From the NCBI RefSeq assembly GCF_013415305.1, contig NZ_JACBXU010000001.1, positions 682,001 through 746,000 on the forward strand: a DNA stretch of 64,000 nucleotides, given 5' to 3'. The notes beneath the pieces were generated by a model, which was not told where the DNA came from, ran no database searches, and saw only the letters and a list, made by a program, of their open reading frames with translations. This document shows positions 46,662-55,043 of the stretch, piece after piece. Source of the stretch: Pantoea sp. WMus005. GTDB lineage: Bacteria > Pseudomonadota > Gammaproteobacteria > Enterobacterales > Enterobacteriaceae. A program made the position numbers and the translations under genes. The first letter of the stretch is position 1. Each line of letters opens with the position of its first letter.

Positions 46662-46832
46662 AAGAGGGGGATGGGTACGTCAGCGTATTCATCCTGCTCA
46701 TGATTTTTCGCAGCTCATGGCTTATATTAGCCAGGTAATGATGATCCCCTGACCCGTTACAGTTCCACCTCAGCCTGCCGATAACCCTCTACAGAACAAC
46801 ATCATTAATGATTTTCACTTTGTGGAGTGTCT

Positions 46833-47801
46833 ATGCGCTTCAATTATGACCTTTTACCGGGCGAGCGGCTGACCTTCGACGAGATCGCCCGGCGTTATGC
46901 TTTGCAATACCCGGATGATAAAGAGCTGACGGCGCGCGCCTTGCTGAGTCCGTCAACCGGCCTGCGCACGCTGAAAATCCGTGCCGTTTTCGCGCAGGAA
47001 GAGAGCAACAGTCCGCTGGAGGACCTGCTGTTCATCTCCCATGATAACGAGCGGAAAAACTACCTGCGTCGCTTTGAGCACTACCTTAAGCAGAATCTCT
47101 CTTTCCTCTATTTTCGTCGTAGTGAGAACGAGAAGCGCGAAAACCTGTGGAAGGTGATGGGCAGCAGCCAGGTTTTCGCGATGATCGATCCGCAATCCGC
47201 CACGGCGCAGAACCTGCTTAACAGTCGCGGTTACAAACTGGTGCAGATGCATCAGGATGATGACGACGCTTACTGGCAGCTCTTTAGCCCTCAGGCAGAA
47301 CCCTGTTTTCCGCAGTCGCAGCGCATTCAGTTCATCGTGGTATTGAGTACGCCGCAGCACAAAGTCCCTGTGGCGGTGATGCCGGGTACTGAAGTCGGAC
47401 GTCGCGTCAAAGCACGGGTGCTGCAGCGCGCCAGTCAGGCCGAATTCAGCGCCGGTGTCAAAGCCCGCTATGGTGCCTGTGTGATGACCGGAACCGAGCT
47501 GACCGAACGCCACGGCTGCCCGTGGGTGGAAGCCTGCCATATCGACACACAGGAAGGCGATGACGGCGTGCTGGCCGATAACAGCGTCGATAACGGCCTG
47601 TTTTTACGCAGTGATTTGCAGCGATTATTTCTTAATCGATTGATTAGCATAAATGGTGAGTCGGGAGAGATTCAGGTGCATCCTGGCGAGGAGGCACGGC
47701 AGCATATCGCGCCCTGGTATCAGGAGCTGGATGGTCGCATCTGCAGCCTGTGGGCGGCAGTGCCACCCGCCACGCGGCAACGGCTGCGCGCCCGTCGTTA
47801 A
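46833..47801 (+). CDS. HNH endonuclease domain protein
   Basis: 322 residues from the ATG preceded by TGTGGAGTGTCT; an in-frame GTG two codons earlier is possible. The N-terminal two-thirds are unrecognised. The C-terminal HNH domain reads ARYGACVMTGTELTERHGCP, WVEACHID and NSVDNGLFLRSDLQRLFLN, containing the His and Asn residues of the fold. Proteins of this make-up act on DNA in restriction or mobile contexts, but no partner is adjacent. It sits between the glycosyltransferases and fliA, a place occupied by other genes in E. coli. Confidence 0.8.
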   Translation: MRFNYDLLPGERLTFDEIARRYALQYPDDKELTARALLSPSTGLRTLKIRAVFAQEESNSPLEDLLFISHDNERKNYLRRFEHYLKQNLSFLYFRRSENEKRENLWKVMGSSQVFAMIDPQSATAQNLLNSRGYKLVQMHQDDDDAYWQLFSPQAEPCFPQSQRIQFIVVLSTPQHKVPVAVMPGTEVGRRVKARVLQRASQAEFSAGVKARYGACVMTGTELTERHGCPWVEACHIDTQEGDDGVLADNSVDNGLFLRSDLQRLFLNRLISINGESGEIQVHPGEEARQHIAPWYQELDGRICSLWAAVPPATRQRLRARR

Positions 47802-47894
47802 TTGCCACTGATGAGTGCAGAAGGATCTGCACTCTGACTTAACAAAAATGAAATAGCCTCGTTTTACCCCGCCTATTCAGTCAATCGAAAACGC

Positions 47895-47921
47895 TACAGA
47901 ATTGCATAATCATGCCGATAA
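47895..47921 (+). promoter_or_regulatory. sigma-28 promoter of fliA
   Basis: TACAGAAT, 11-bp spacer, GCCGATAA. The -10 half is perfect and the -35 half is a partial match. It is 24 bp upstream of the start, consistent with autoregulation of fliA. Confidence 0.7.
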
Positions 47922-47945
47922 CTTCATTAACGCAGGATAGTCACC

Positions 47946-48668
47946 GTGAACGATTTCTATACCGCCGAAGGTGTGATGGACAAGCATTCGCTTTGGCAGC
48001 GCTACGTGCCGCTGGTGCGTCACGAAGCGCTGCGTCTGCAGGTTCGCCTGCCGGCAAGCGTTGAGCTTGACGACCTGCTGCAGGCAGGTGGGATAGGGCT
48101 GTTAAATGCCGTAGAGCGCTATGACGCGCTTCAGGGTACAGCTTTTACCACCTACGCCGTGCAGCGTATTCGTGGCGCAATGCTCGACGAGCTTCGTAGT
48201 CGGGATTGGGCGCCTCGCAGTGTGCGTCGTAATGCACGCGAGGTGGCCGGAGCAATGCATAAAGTGGAACAGTCGCTGGGGCGCTCTGCCTCTGAGCAGG
48301 AAGTCGCGCAGCAGCTGAATGTTTCCATGGAGGAGTACCGGCAGATCCTGCTGGACACCAACAATAGTCAACTTTTCTCCTACGACGAGTATCGGGAAGA
48401 GCACGGCGACAGCGCGGAGCTGGTGACGGAAGGCCATGAAGAGGCTAATCCGCTTCACCAGTTGCTTGAAGGGAGTCTGCGTGAGCGCGTCATTGAAGCG
48501 ATCGAAGCATTACCCGATCGTGAAAAGATGGTGCTGACACTGTACTACCAGGAAGAACTGAACCTGAAAGAGATTGGCGCGGTGCTTGATGTGGGTGAAT
48601 CCCGTGTCAGCCAGCTGCACAGTCAGGCGATCAAACGCCTGCGGGCCCGACTTGCGGGAGCGCGCTAG
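47946..48668 (+). CDS. fliA: flagellar sigma factor FliA (sigma-28)
   Basis: 240 residues starting at GTG, as in E. coli (VNDFYTAEGVMDKHSLWQRY). Region 2 contains ELDDLLQAGGIGLLNAVERY and FTTYAVQRIRGAMLDELRSR. Region 4 ends with LNLKEIGAVLDVGESRVSQLHS, the helix-turn-helix that reads the -35 box. It directs RNA polymerase to late flagellar genes, including fliC, fliD and the chemoreceptor in this window, and is held by FlgM until the hook is complete. Confidence 0.97.
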   Translation: MNDFYTAEGVMDKHSLWQRYVPLVRHEALRLQVRLPASVELDDLLQAGGIGLLNAVERYDALQGTAFTTYAVQRIRGAMLDELRSRDWAPRSVRRNAREVAGAMHKVEQSLGRSASEQEVAQQLNVSMEEYRQILLDTNNSQLFSYDEYREEHGDSAELVTEGHEEANPLHQLLEGSLRERVIEAIEALPDREKMVLTLYYQEELNLKEIGAVLDVGESRVSQLHSQAIKRLRARLAGAR

Positions 48669-48718
48669 CAGTATCAGTTCCTGGCGATTCAAAATTATAA
48701 GAAACCGGGGACTCAATA

Positions 48719-49222
48719 ATGGGAGCCAAGACCAAGGCCAGACCGTTAAGTCGTTATCTTAAAGACTATAAACACAGCCAGAGCAATTGTTCACACTGTG
48801 GCAAAGTATTAGATCGAATGGCGCTCGTTTTTCGTGGCCAGATCATCAATAAAGAGGCCATCGCACGGATGGACCAGATGATTGATGAGCAGCTGTGGCT
48901 GAAGCTTCAGCCCGAACTGACTGCGCTTTGTCGTTTTTGCAGTGATATTTTTTGCAATACCCATCCTAATTATTTCGACATTATGGCGTTCAAACAGTAC
49001 CTGTTTGAGCAGACAGAGATGAGCCCCAGCACGATTCGTGAGTATGTGGTGCGTCTTCGTAGACTGGATGAGATGCTGAAAGCCAAAAATTTCCCGGCCG
49101 ACAGGCTTAAAGGAAATAGCTGGCATCAGTGTCTGGAAAGCGATTTGCCTGATGCCGGTAATAACAATTACCGCATCGCGCTGCGCAAGTACGATCAATT
49201 TTTAGGCTGGCAGCAGGCGTAA
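48719..49222 (+). CDS. fliZ: flagellar and RpoS-pathway regulator FliZ
   Basis: 167 residues (183 in E. coli; the shorter one lacks part of the C-terminal tail). The stretches RPLSRYLKDYKHSQSNCSHC, FKQYLFEQTEMSPSTIREYV and NNNYRIALRKYDQFL identify it. FliZ uses a core-binding, recombinase-like fold to bind sigma-S-type promoters and antagonise RpoS, and it raises class 2 flagellar expression. It lies 50 bp after fliA in the same operon. Confidence 0.95.
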   Translation: MGAKTKARPLSRYLKDYKHSQSNCSHCGKVLDRMALVFRGQIINKEAIARMDQMIDEQLWLKLQPELTALCRFCSDIFCNTHPNYFDIMAFKQYLFEQTEMSPSTIREYVVRLRRLDEMLKAKNFPADRLKGNSWHQCLESDLPDAGNNNYRIALRKYDQFLGWQQA

Positions 49223-49240
49223 GCCTGATCTGCACCGATT

Positions 49241-49287
49241 GCTCCCCCTTTTCTTTGCCCGCGAGCCGGGTAAGGGGAAGGGGGAGC
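49241..49287. repeat. large hairpin after fliZ
   Basis: GCTCCCCC...GGGGGAGC with an inner GCCCG-CGAG-CCGGG stem. No T run follows, so termination is uncertain; it may protect the fliAZ mRNA end. Confidence 0.6.
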
Positions 49288-49422
49288 ACGGCGCTTCTTT
49301 CCCCTCGCGTTGATCTCAGTGCCTGTGTCTCACCGCATCTGAGGATACCTGAATCAGGGTGATCCTTTACGCATCTTCTGTAACACTATAAAGATAACTC
49401 TCGTGCCCGAATGGAGGCAGCA

Positions 49423-50409
49423 TTGTCTTTACATCTGTTACACCAGTTCCCACGTCTTGAGCTGCTGGGCGCTCCGACGCCGTTAGAACATCTGCCACGG
49501 CTCTCCGACTATCTGGGTCGCGACATCTTTATTAAACGCGATGACTTCACGCCTGTTGCGATGGGCGGCAACAAGCTGCGCAAACTCGAATTCCTGGCGG
49601 CCGATGCGCTGCGCGAAGGTGCCGATGTGCTGCTGACCGCAGGCGCAATTCAGTCCAACCATGTGCGCCAGACCGCGGCTGTCGCGGCCCGTCTTGGCCT
49701 GAAGTGTGTGGCGCTGCTGGAAAACCCGATTGGCACCCACGCTGAAAACTACCTGAGCAACGGCAATCGTCTGATACTGGATCTGATGGACGCGGAAGTG
49801 ATCATGGTGGATGCGCTGCACAATCCCATTGAACAGCTGGCTGAAGAGGCCACGCGTCTGGAAGCCCAGGGCTTCCGTCCTTACGTTGTGCCGGTCGGCG
49901 GCTCAAATGCCCTGGGTGCGCTAGGCTATGTTGAGTGCGCGCAGGAGATCGCTCATCAGAGTGAAGGCGTGGTCGATTTTGCCGCTGTAGTCGTCGCCTC
50001 GGGCAGTGCCGGCACCCATGCCGGACTGGCGGTGGGTCTGGAGCATCTGCTGCCGGAAACTGAGCTGGTAGGCGTCACCGTTTCACGTCAGGTCGACGCG
50101 CAGTTGCCGCTCGTTGAACGGCTGCGTCAGTCGCTGGCAGAGAAGCTGGAAGTAGAGGCTAAGGCCCCGATCACCCTGTGGGATGACTATTTCGCGCCGC
50201 GCTACGGCGAGCCGAATGATGAAGGCATGGCTGCAGTGAAACTGCTTGCGCAGCTGGAAGGGATTCTGCTCGACCCGGTTTATACCGGCAAGGCGATGGC
50301 CGGACTGCTGGATGGGATCAGCCAGAATCGTTTCCGCCGTGAAGGTCCGTTGCTGTTTATTCATACGGGCGGGGCACCGGCGTTATTTGCTTATCATCCT
50401 TCGGTCTGA
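49423..50409 (+). CDS. dcyD: D-cysteine desulfhydrase DcyD
   Basis: 328 residues, the same length as in E. coli, when started at the TTG five bases after GGAGG. The ATG at 49411 overlaps that ribosome site and adds four residues. The PLP enzyme splits D-cysteine into pyruvate, H2S and ammonia. The PLP-binding Lys lies in [12 protein letters not shown], followed by [17 protein letters not shown] and the glycine-rich [12 protein letters not shown]. It precedes the cystine transporter genes as in E. coli. Confidence 0.95.
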   Translation: MSLHLLHQFPRLELLGAPTPLEHLPRLSDYLGRDIFIKRDDFTPVAMGGNKLRKLEFLAADALREGADVLLTAGAIQSNHVRQTAAVAARLGLKCVALLENPIGTHAENYLSNGNRLILDLMDAEVIMVDALHNPIEQLAEEATRLEAQGFRPYVVPVGGSNALGALGYVECAQEIAHQSEGVVDFAAVVVASGSAGTHAGLAVGLEHLLPETELVGVTVSRQVDAQLPLVERLRQSLAEKLEVEAKAPITLWDDYFAPRYGEPNDEGMAAVKLLAQLEGILLDPVYTGKAMAGLLDGISQNRFRREGPLLFIHTGGAPALFAYHPSV

Positions 50410-50522
50410 GACAAGCGAATAAAACAGTTTATACTCCGTGCGTTATCATTCTGGACTGGCAGCGATAAGCGGTGCTGCCCTTATAAAAACACACACACAA
50501 TACTGTCAATAATGGGGTGAAT

Positions 50523-51323
50523 ATGTCCTTTTCTCGTGCAGGTCGTCAGATGGTGATGGGCGTCATGGCTGTGGCGCTGATCGCAGGCGTCAACGTTAAA
50601 ACCTTTGCAGCGGAAAATCTGCTGAATAAAATTAAAGAGCGCGGCACGCTGCTGGTGGGTCTGGAAGGAACGTATCCGCCCTTCAGCTTCCAGGATGAAA
50701 AGGGCAAACTGACCGGCTTTGAAGTGGAGTTCGCAGAGCAGCTGGCGCAGCACATGGGCGTCAAGGCGAGCCTGAAACCGACCAAATGGGACGGCATGCT
50801 GGCCTCACTCGACGCGAAGCGCATCGATGTGGTGATCAACCAGGTAACTATCTCTGATGAGCGTAAGAAGAAGTATGACTTCTCAACGCCCTACACGGTC
50901 TCCGGGATTCAGGCGCTGACCATGAAAGCCAACGCGAACACGATTACCAAACCAGCCGATCTGGCGGGCAAGAAAGTGGGCGTCGGTCTGGGTACTAACT
51001 ACGAGCAGTGGCTGCGTGAGAATGTGAAAGGCGTGGACATCCGTACTTATGATGATGACCCGACGAAATATCAGGATCTGCGCTCTGGTCGTCTGAATGC
51101 CATTCTGGTTGACCGTCTGGCCGCACTGGATCTGGTGAAGAAAACCGGCAATACCATGGCGGTTGCAGGTGATGCATTCTCCCGTCAGGAATCAGGCGTT
51201 GCGATTCGTAAAGGCAACGACGATCTGCTGAAAGCGATCGATCAGGCCATTGCTGACATGCAGAAAGATGGCTCGCTGAGCAAGCTGTCTGAGAAATGGT
51301 TTGGCGCGGACGTGACGAAATAA
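50523..51323 (+). CDS. tcyJ: periplasmic L-cystine-binding protein TcyJ (FliY)
   Basis: 266 residues from the ATG; an in-frame GTG two codons earlier is also possible. A signal peptide ends at TFAAEN. The mature part is a family-3 solute-binding protein with LLVGLEGTYPPFSFQDEKGK, GMLASLDAKRIDVVINQVTI and DDPTKYQDLRSGRLNAILVD. It delivers cystine, and related diaminopimelate-type ligands, to TcyLN. It lies 113 bp after dcyD, and the permease start overlaps its stop (TAATG). Confidence 0.96.
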   Translation: MSFSRAGRQMVMGVMAVALIAGVNVKTFAAENLLNKIKERGTLLVGLEGTYPPFSFQDEKGKLTGFEVEFAEQLAQHMGVKASLKPTKWDGMLASLDAKRIDVVINQVTISDERKKKYDFSTPYTVSGIQALTMKANANTITKPADLAGKKVGVGLGTNYEQWLRENVKGVDIRTYDDDPTKYQDLRSGRLNAILVDRLAALDLVKKTGNTMAVAGDAFSRQESGVAIRKGNDDLLKAIDQAIADMQKDGSLSKLSEKWFGADVTK

Positions 51324-51991
51324 TGCAGGAAAGTCTTCAACTGGTGCTGGACTCAGCACCTTTTTTATTAAAAGGCGCGCTGTTTACGCTTCAGCTCAGC
51401 ATCGGCGGGATGTTCTTTGGTCTGCTGCTGGGCTTTATTCTGGCGCTGATGCGTCTGTCGCGCTTCTGGCCGGTTCGCTGGCTGGCGCGGGTCTATGTCT
51501 CGATTTTCCGTGGCACCCCGCTGATCGCCCAGCTGTTTATGATCTACTACGGTCTGCCGCAGTTTGGTATTGAGCTGGATCCGATCCCCTCTGCGATGAT
51601 TGGTCTTTCCCTGAATACCGCCGCCTATGCGTCAGAGTCTCTGCGCGGCGCAATTGCCTCGATTGAGCGCGGTCAGTGGGAAGCGGCGGCAAGTATCGGC
51701 ATGACGCGCTGGCAGACACTGCGCCGGGTCATCCTGCCGCAGGCGGCGCGTACTGCGTTGCCTCCGCTGGGTAACAGTTTTATCAGTCTGGTGAAAGATA
51801 CCTCGCTGGCGGCGACCATTCAGGTGCCTGAACTGTTCCGTCAGGCACAGCTGATCACCTCGCGCACGCTGGAAGTCTTTACCATGTATCTGGCGGCCTC
51901 CTTGATCTACTGGGTGATGGCAACGGTGCTTTCTGCGTTGCAGAACCGGCTGGAACAGCATGTTAATCGTCAGGATTCGGAGTCGAAATGA
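51323..51991 (+). CDS. tcyL: L-cystine ABC transporter permease TcyL (YecS)
   Basis: 222 residues as in E. coli (MQESLQLVLDSAPFLLKGAL). The ATG overlaps the tcyJ stop; an in-frame ATG nine codons upstream lies inside tcyJ. Membrane helices are visible, plus the EAA loop for ATPase contact (QWEAAASIGMTRWQTLRRVI). It forms the inner-membrane channel with TcyN. Confidence 0.96.
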   Translation: MQESLQLVLDSAPFLLKGALFTLQLSIGGMFFGLLLGFILALMRLSRFWPVRWLARVYVSIFRGTPLIAQLFMIYYGLPQFGIELDPIPSAMIGLSLNTAAYASESLRGAIASIERGQWEAAASIGMTRWQTLRRVILPQAARTALPPLGNSFISLVKDTSLAATIQVPELFRQAQLITSRTLEVFTMYLAASLIYWVMATVLSALQNRLEQHVNRQDSESK

Positions 51992-52740
51992 GCGCCATCG
52001 AAGTCAGAAAGCTGGTGAAATCGTTTAACGGCCAGAGGGTGCTACACGATATCGACCTTGATGTGGCTGCTGGTGAAGTGGTGGCAATTATCGGCCCGAG
52101 CGGCTCAGGTAAAACCACGCTGCTGCGCAGTATTAATCTGCTGGAGGTGCCGGATAGCGGCACGATCCGGGTCGGGGAGATTACCGTGGATGCGGCGCTG
52201 GCCCAGAGTAAGCAGAAAGAGCAGGTGCGACGTCTGCGGCAGCAGGTTGGGTTTGTCTTCCAGAACTTTAATCTGTTTCCGCACCGGTCGGTGATGGAGA
52301 ACATTATTGAAGGACCGGTTATCGTTAAAGGCGAAGCGAAAGCAGATGCGATAGCCCGCGCCCGCACGCTGCTGGAGAAGGTCGGGCTGCACGGCAAAGA
52401 GGAGAGCTATCCGCGCCGTCTGTCGGGTGGACAGCAGCAGCGCGTGGCGATTGCCCGTGCGCTGGCGATGCGGCCGGAAGTGATCCTGTTCGATGAACCT
52501 ACCTCGGCGCTGGATCCGGAGCTGGTGGGCGAAGTGCTCAGCACCATTCGTGCACTGGCCGAGGAGAAACGCACCATGGTTATTGTCACGCATGAGATGA
52601 GCTTTGCCCGCGACGTTGCTGACCGCGCCATTTTTATGGATCAGGGACGCATTGTGGAGCAGGGCGAGGCGAAAGCGTTGTTCAGCAACCCGCAGCAGCC
52701 GCGAACCCGTCAGTTCCTTGATAAATTTCTTAATCAGTAA
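51988..52740 (+). CDS. tcyN: L-cystine ABC transporter ATPase TcyN (YecC)
   Basis: 250 residues. Walker A is GPSGSGKT (about 36-43), the signature motif is LSGGQQQRVAIARAL, Walker B is VILFDEPTSALD, and the switch His lies in VIVTHEM. It overlaps tcyL by 4 bp and completes the high-affinity cystine importer. A terminator follows 4 bp after the stop. Confidence 0.96.
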   Translation: MSAIEVRKLVKSFNGQRVLHDIDLDVAAGEVVAIIGPSGSGKTTLLRSINLLEVPDSGTIRVGEITVDAALAQSKQKEQVRRLRQQVGFVFQNFNLFPHRSVMENIIEGPVIVKGEAKADAIARARTLLEKVGLHGKEESYPRRLSGGQQQRVAIARALAMRPEVILFDEPTSALDPELVGEVLSTIRALAEEKRTMVIVTHEMSFARDVADRAIFMDQGRIVEQGEAKALFSNPQQPRTRQFLDKFLNQ

Positions 52741-52744
52741 CCGC

Positions 52745-52770
52745 ACTGCCTTCTCCGGAAGGCAGTTTTA
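52745..52770 (+). terminator. tcyJLN terminator
   Basis: ACTGCCTT-CTCCGG-AAGGCAGT followed by TTTTA. Confidence 0.85.
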
Positions 52771-53027
52771 ACCTCTTCAATCCCCCTATTTTTACAGCGG
52801 CAACTCGCTAAATTTGCCAGGCGTTATCACAGATAATTATTTAACTGTTAAACCTTCTGCCACATCTGACAAATCTTTTCTTTTCATCGCCTATTTAATG
52901 GCTTTAACTGCTGCCGCTTTCTCTTATTTATATTTTGTGGATTATCAAGCGATATTACGCTTTGCTCTGGGCGCAGCGCGTATTATTAATACATTGCCAC
53001 ACTGATTAATAAGTGTAAGGAAACGTT
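52771..53027. other. AT-rich intergenic stretch, no firm gene
   Basis: A TTG-started frame of 63 codons (52814-53005) has one hydrophobic segment (FLFIAYLMALTAAAFSYLYF) but no ribosome site, so I do not call it. The stretch probably holds the promoter of the acyltransferase transcript. Confidence 0.4.
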
Positions 53028-53198
53028 CTGCTAAGTAAATATCTGTGGCAACAGGACCAGTCAGCGGTTTTTAAGAGTTTCGCTACATTCATCACGGGTT
53101 CAATGGCGAATAATCGCTGGATAATCATAAAAGCAATACTGATTTTCTCGCTTTTAATTTCCAGCATTCTGACCTACACAGCAGGAGTCATTGAATGA
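53028..53198 (+). CDS. possible small membrane peptide coupled to the acyltransferase gene
   Basis: An open frame that ends at a TGA overlapping the acyltransferase ATG (ATGA). AAGGA lies six bases before a CTG at 53028, which would give 56 residues; an ATG at 53103 would give 31 (MANNRWIIIKAILIFSLLIS ...). The C-terminal half is a clear membrane helix. No standard start has a good ribosome site, so translation is uncertain, but the coupling to the next gene is suggestive. Confidence 0.4.
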   Translation: MLSKYLWQQDQSAVFKSFATFITGSMANNRWIIIKAILIFSLLISSILTYTAGVIE

Positions 53199-54271
53199 GC
53201 CATATTAAGTCAGACCAGATAGCGTGGGTGGATACCCTGAAGGGCGCCTGCATATTGCTGGTGGTCCTGTACCATACGGTTTTACCCGGCTTTGAGGGGA
53301 CGATGAAATACCTCACTGCCGGATGGATTCCCGCCGAAATATGGATACAGTTTAATACGGTCCTGTCGCCGCTGCGTATGCCCGCCTTTTTCTTTGTTTC
53401 AGGATTGCTGGCGACCAATGGCATTATTAACCGGCCCTGGAAACAGGTATTTACCAGTCGTATCACCAATCTCTTTTATCTCTATATTCTGTGGGGCTTT
53501 ATTCAGTGGTGGTCAATCATTGGTATCTCTACTGAAATTACCGGCCAGCGTATTTCAAAAAATCTCAATGCCGCCTATGCCGGCTCGCTGCTGGAGTTTC
53601 TTAAGCTGACCTTTATGGCGATGAGTACCTCGTGGTATCTCTATGGGCTGGGGCTTTATTTTCTCTGCGCCAAAGTTTTCCGCCAATATAAGCTGGCCCT
53701 GGTGGCGGTGGCGATCCTGCTCAATTATCTGGCAGTCGAAAAAGTGATTCCGTTCTGGGGACCCCAGAGTCTGGCGCAATATTTCCTGTTCTTTCTGTTA
53801 GGGGCGTTCTGGAGCCAGACCATGCTGCGCCTGAGTGAATGGCGGCGGGAGAATCTGATGCCCTGGGCGCTACTGGCTGCCATCGCAGGAATTCATGTGA
53901 TATTCGGTCTGGATAAGAGTCTGTTCCTGTGTGTGCTGGCGGTGTTATTCAGTATTGCCGCCTGCCGCTGGCTGAATCAGCATTTCAGCATGCGCTATCT
54001 CAACTGGGTAGGCCGCAATACGCTGCAGATATATGTCATCCACCGTATTTTTATCGAATTCTTTGGCATGTCGGCAATTCTGTTCGCACAGCGGCACCAT
54101 CTGTTTGAGCAAGCGTGGTTTTCCTTTGTGTGGGCGTGCTTCTATCCGGTGGCGATCGTAGGGCTTTGTTCGCTCTGTTCAGTGGCAATCTGGTCACTGA
54201 CCAATCGGGGAGTAGGGCAGTCGCTGTTTGTGTTTCCGACACTGGTTAAGCGGGTGCATGGCAGGGGGTAG
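53195..54271 (+). CDS. acyltransferase family 3 membrane protein (OpgC-like)
   Basis: 358 residues with CAGGAGTCATTGA before the ATG. The family start (IAWVDTLKGACILLVVLYHT, with the expected His) is followed by RMPAFFFVSGLLATNG and about ten membrane helices. LNWVGRNTLQIYVIHRIFIE near the end is also typical. Such proteins succinylate or acetylate periplasmic glucans or exopolysaccharides. No glucan gene is adjacent, so the substrate is open. It is unlike the AT-rich acyltransferase at 24.8 kb in composition. Confidence 0.88.
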   Translation: MSHIKSDQIAWVDTLKGACILLVVLYHTVLPGFEGTMKYLTAGWIPAEIWIQFNTVLSPLRMPAFFFVSGLLATNGIINRPWKQVFTSRITNLFYLYILWGFIQWWSIIGISTEITGQRISKNLNAAYAGSLLEFLKLTFMAMSTSWYLYGLGLYFLCAKVFRQYKLALVAVAILLNYLAVEKVIPFWGPQSLAQYFLFFLLGAFWSQTMLRLSEWRRENLMPWALLAAIAGIHVIFGLDKSLFLCVLAVLFSIAACRWLNQHFSMRYLNWVGRNTLQIYVIHRIFIEFFGMSAILFAQRHHLFEQAWFSFVWACFYPVAIVGLCSLCSVAIWSLTNRGVGQSLFVFPTLVKRVHGRG

Positions 54272-54322
54272 GTTCGGTTTGTTGTGGGAATTGCTATGAG
54301 CAGGTTACGCCCGCCAGGCGGT

Positions 54323-54590
54323 GGGCAGTTTCAGGTCGCCCGTGCAGGCGGACGCGTCAAGGGGCGGACGCCCGCCCCTTAACAATCCCGGCGTCCGGCT
54401 GCCTGCGCGCCCCGCTGCGCGGGGTGCCTTCGCCACGCCCTGCGGCCCACGGACCGTCCGGACGCGCCATCCCTGGCGCGAGCCGTCCTTTCGCCGACGT
54501 CCTGTCGGCTCATCCTCGCCTCCGGTTGTTCCTCAGCGCTTCGGATGCCTCTCCCAACCCCCGCCTGAATTTTCTTTAAGTTTTCTGTCA
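54323..54590 (-). repeat. hairpin-rich non-coding element, copy A
   Basis: Read on the minus strand it contains, in order: GCCGAC-AGGAC-GTCGGC (54509-54493), CGCGCCA-GGGA-TGGCGCG (54480-54463), AAGGGGCGG-GCGT-CCGCCCCTT (54380-54359) and CTGAAACTGCCC (54334-54323). The same landmarks occur in the same order and spacing in copy B on the other strand. Frames through it are strongly Arg/Pro-rich artefacts. Outer limits are approximate. Confidence 0.75.
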
Positions 54591-54671
54591 TAAAGAGCTG
54601 CCTGCGGGTTCAGGAAGTTAATCCCTGATATTCACAGCGATAAATCACCCAACATAAAAATTAAGAGATAA

Positions 54672-54919
54672 CCACGTGGGGTTCAGGGAGGCCGTCAGAA
54701 CCGCTGAGCGGATGAGGGATTTCAGGACAAGCGGCAGGGATGCCGCGAAGAGGCGGGTTCGCGCCAGGGATGGCGCGTCCCGGCGATCCGTAAGAAATCC
54801 GGAAGACACGAAGGGACCGCGAAGCGGCGGTGAAGCAGGCCGGAGCGCGGGGTCAAGGGGGCGCGGCGACTGGCGCCCCCTTGTGGGTCGCCTGCAGAGG
54901 GGTTACTGAAACTGCCCGG
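54672..54919 (+). repeat. hairpin-rich non-coding element, copy B (inverted relative to A)
   Basis: Plus strand: GCGGCA-GGGA-TGCCGC (54731-54746), CGCGCCA-GGGA-TGGCGCG (54760-54777), AAGGGGGCGC...GCGCCCCCTT (54855-54882) and CTGAAACTGCCC (54908-54919). The gaps nearly equal those in copy A: 13 versus 12 bases between the first two hairpins, and 77 versus 82 to the third. Upstream, GGGAGGCCGTCAGAACCGCTGAG aligns loosely with copy A. Two loops are GNRA-type GGGA tetraloops. Confidence 0.75.
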
Positions 54920-54929
54920 CTCACCAGGC

Positions 54930-55028
54930 GAACGAAACCTTCTCATAGCCCGTTCGCGCAGCGAACAACAGGGACATGCCAGCCAGGAGAACGAAACCTT
55001 CTCATAGCCCGTTCGCGCAGCGAACAAC
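54930..55028. repeat. two 40-bp direct repeats with internal hairpin, 3' of putA
   Basis: Identical 40-base units at 54930-54969 and 54989-55028, separated by 19 bp. Each begins GAACGAAACCTTCTC and ends with the hairpin GTTCGC-GCA-GCGAAC plus AAC. They lie 16 bp past the putA stop, so the putA mRNA would end in this structure. Not CRISPR: only two units, and no cas genes. Confidence 0.85.
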
Positions 55029-55043
55029 CCCGGCGAACGCCCC

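Noticed and set aside
52814..53005. A TTG-started 63-codon frame with one hydrophobic stretch
   Set aside because: No Shine-Dalgarno sequence near the start and no overlap or coupling to a neighbour.
54321..54909. Frames of 70-100 codons through the hairpin-rich elements
   Set aside because: The products are low-complexity Arg/Pro/Ser strings that follow the palindromic repeats. The structure is explained by DNA or RNA hairpins rather than by coding.
54930..55028. The 40-bp repeats as a CRISPR array
   Set aside because: Only two units with a 19-bp gap, an internal hairpin of another type, and no cas genes anywhere in the window.
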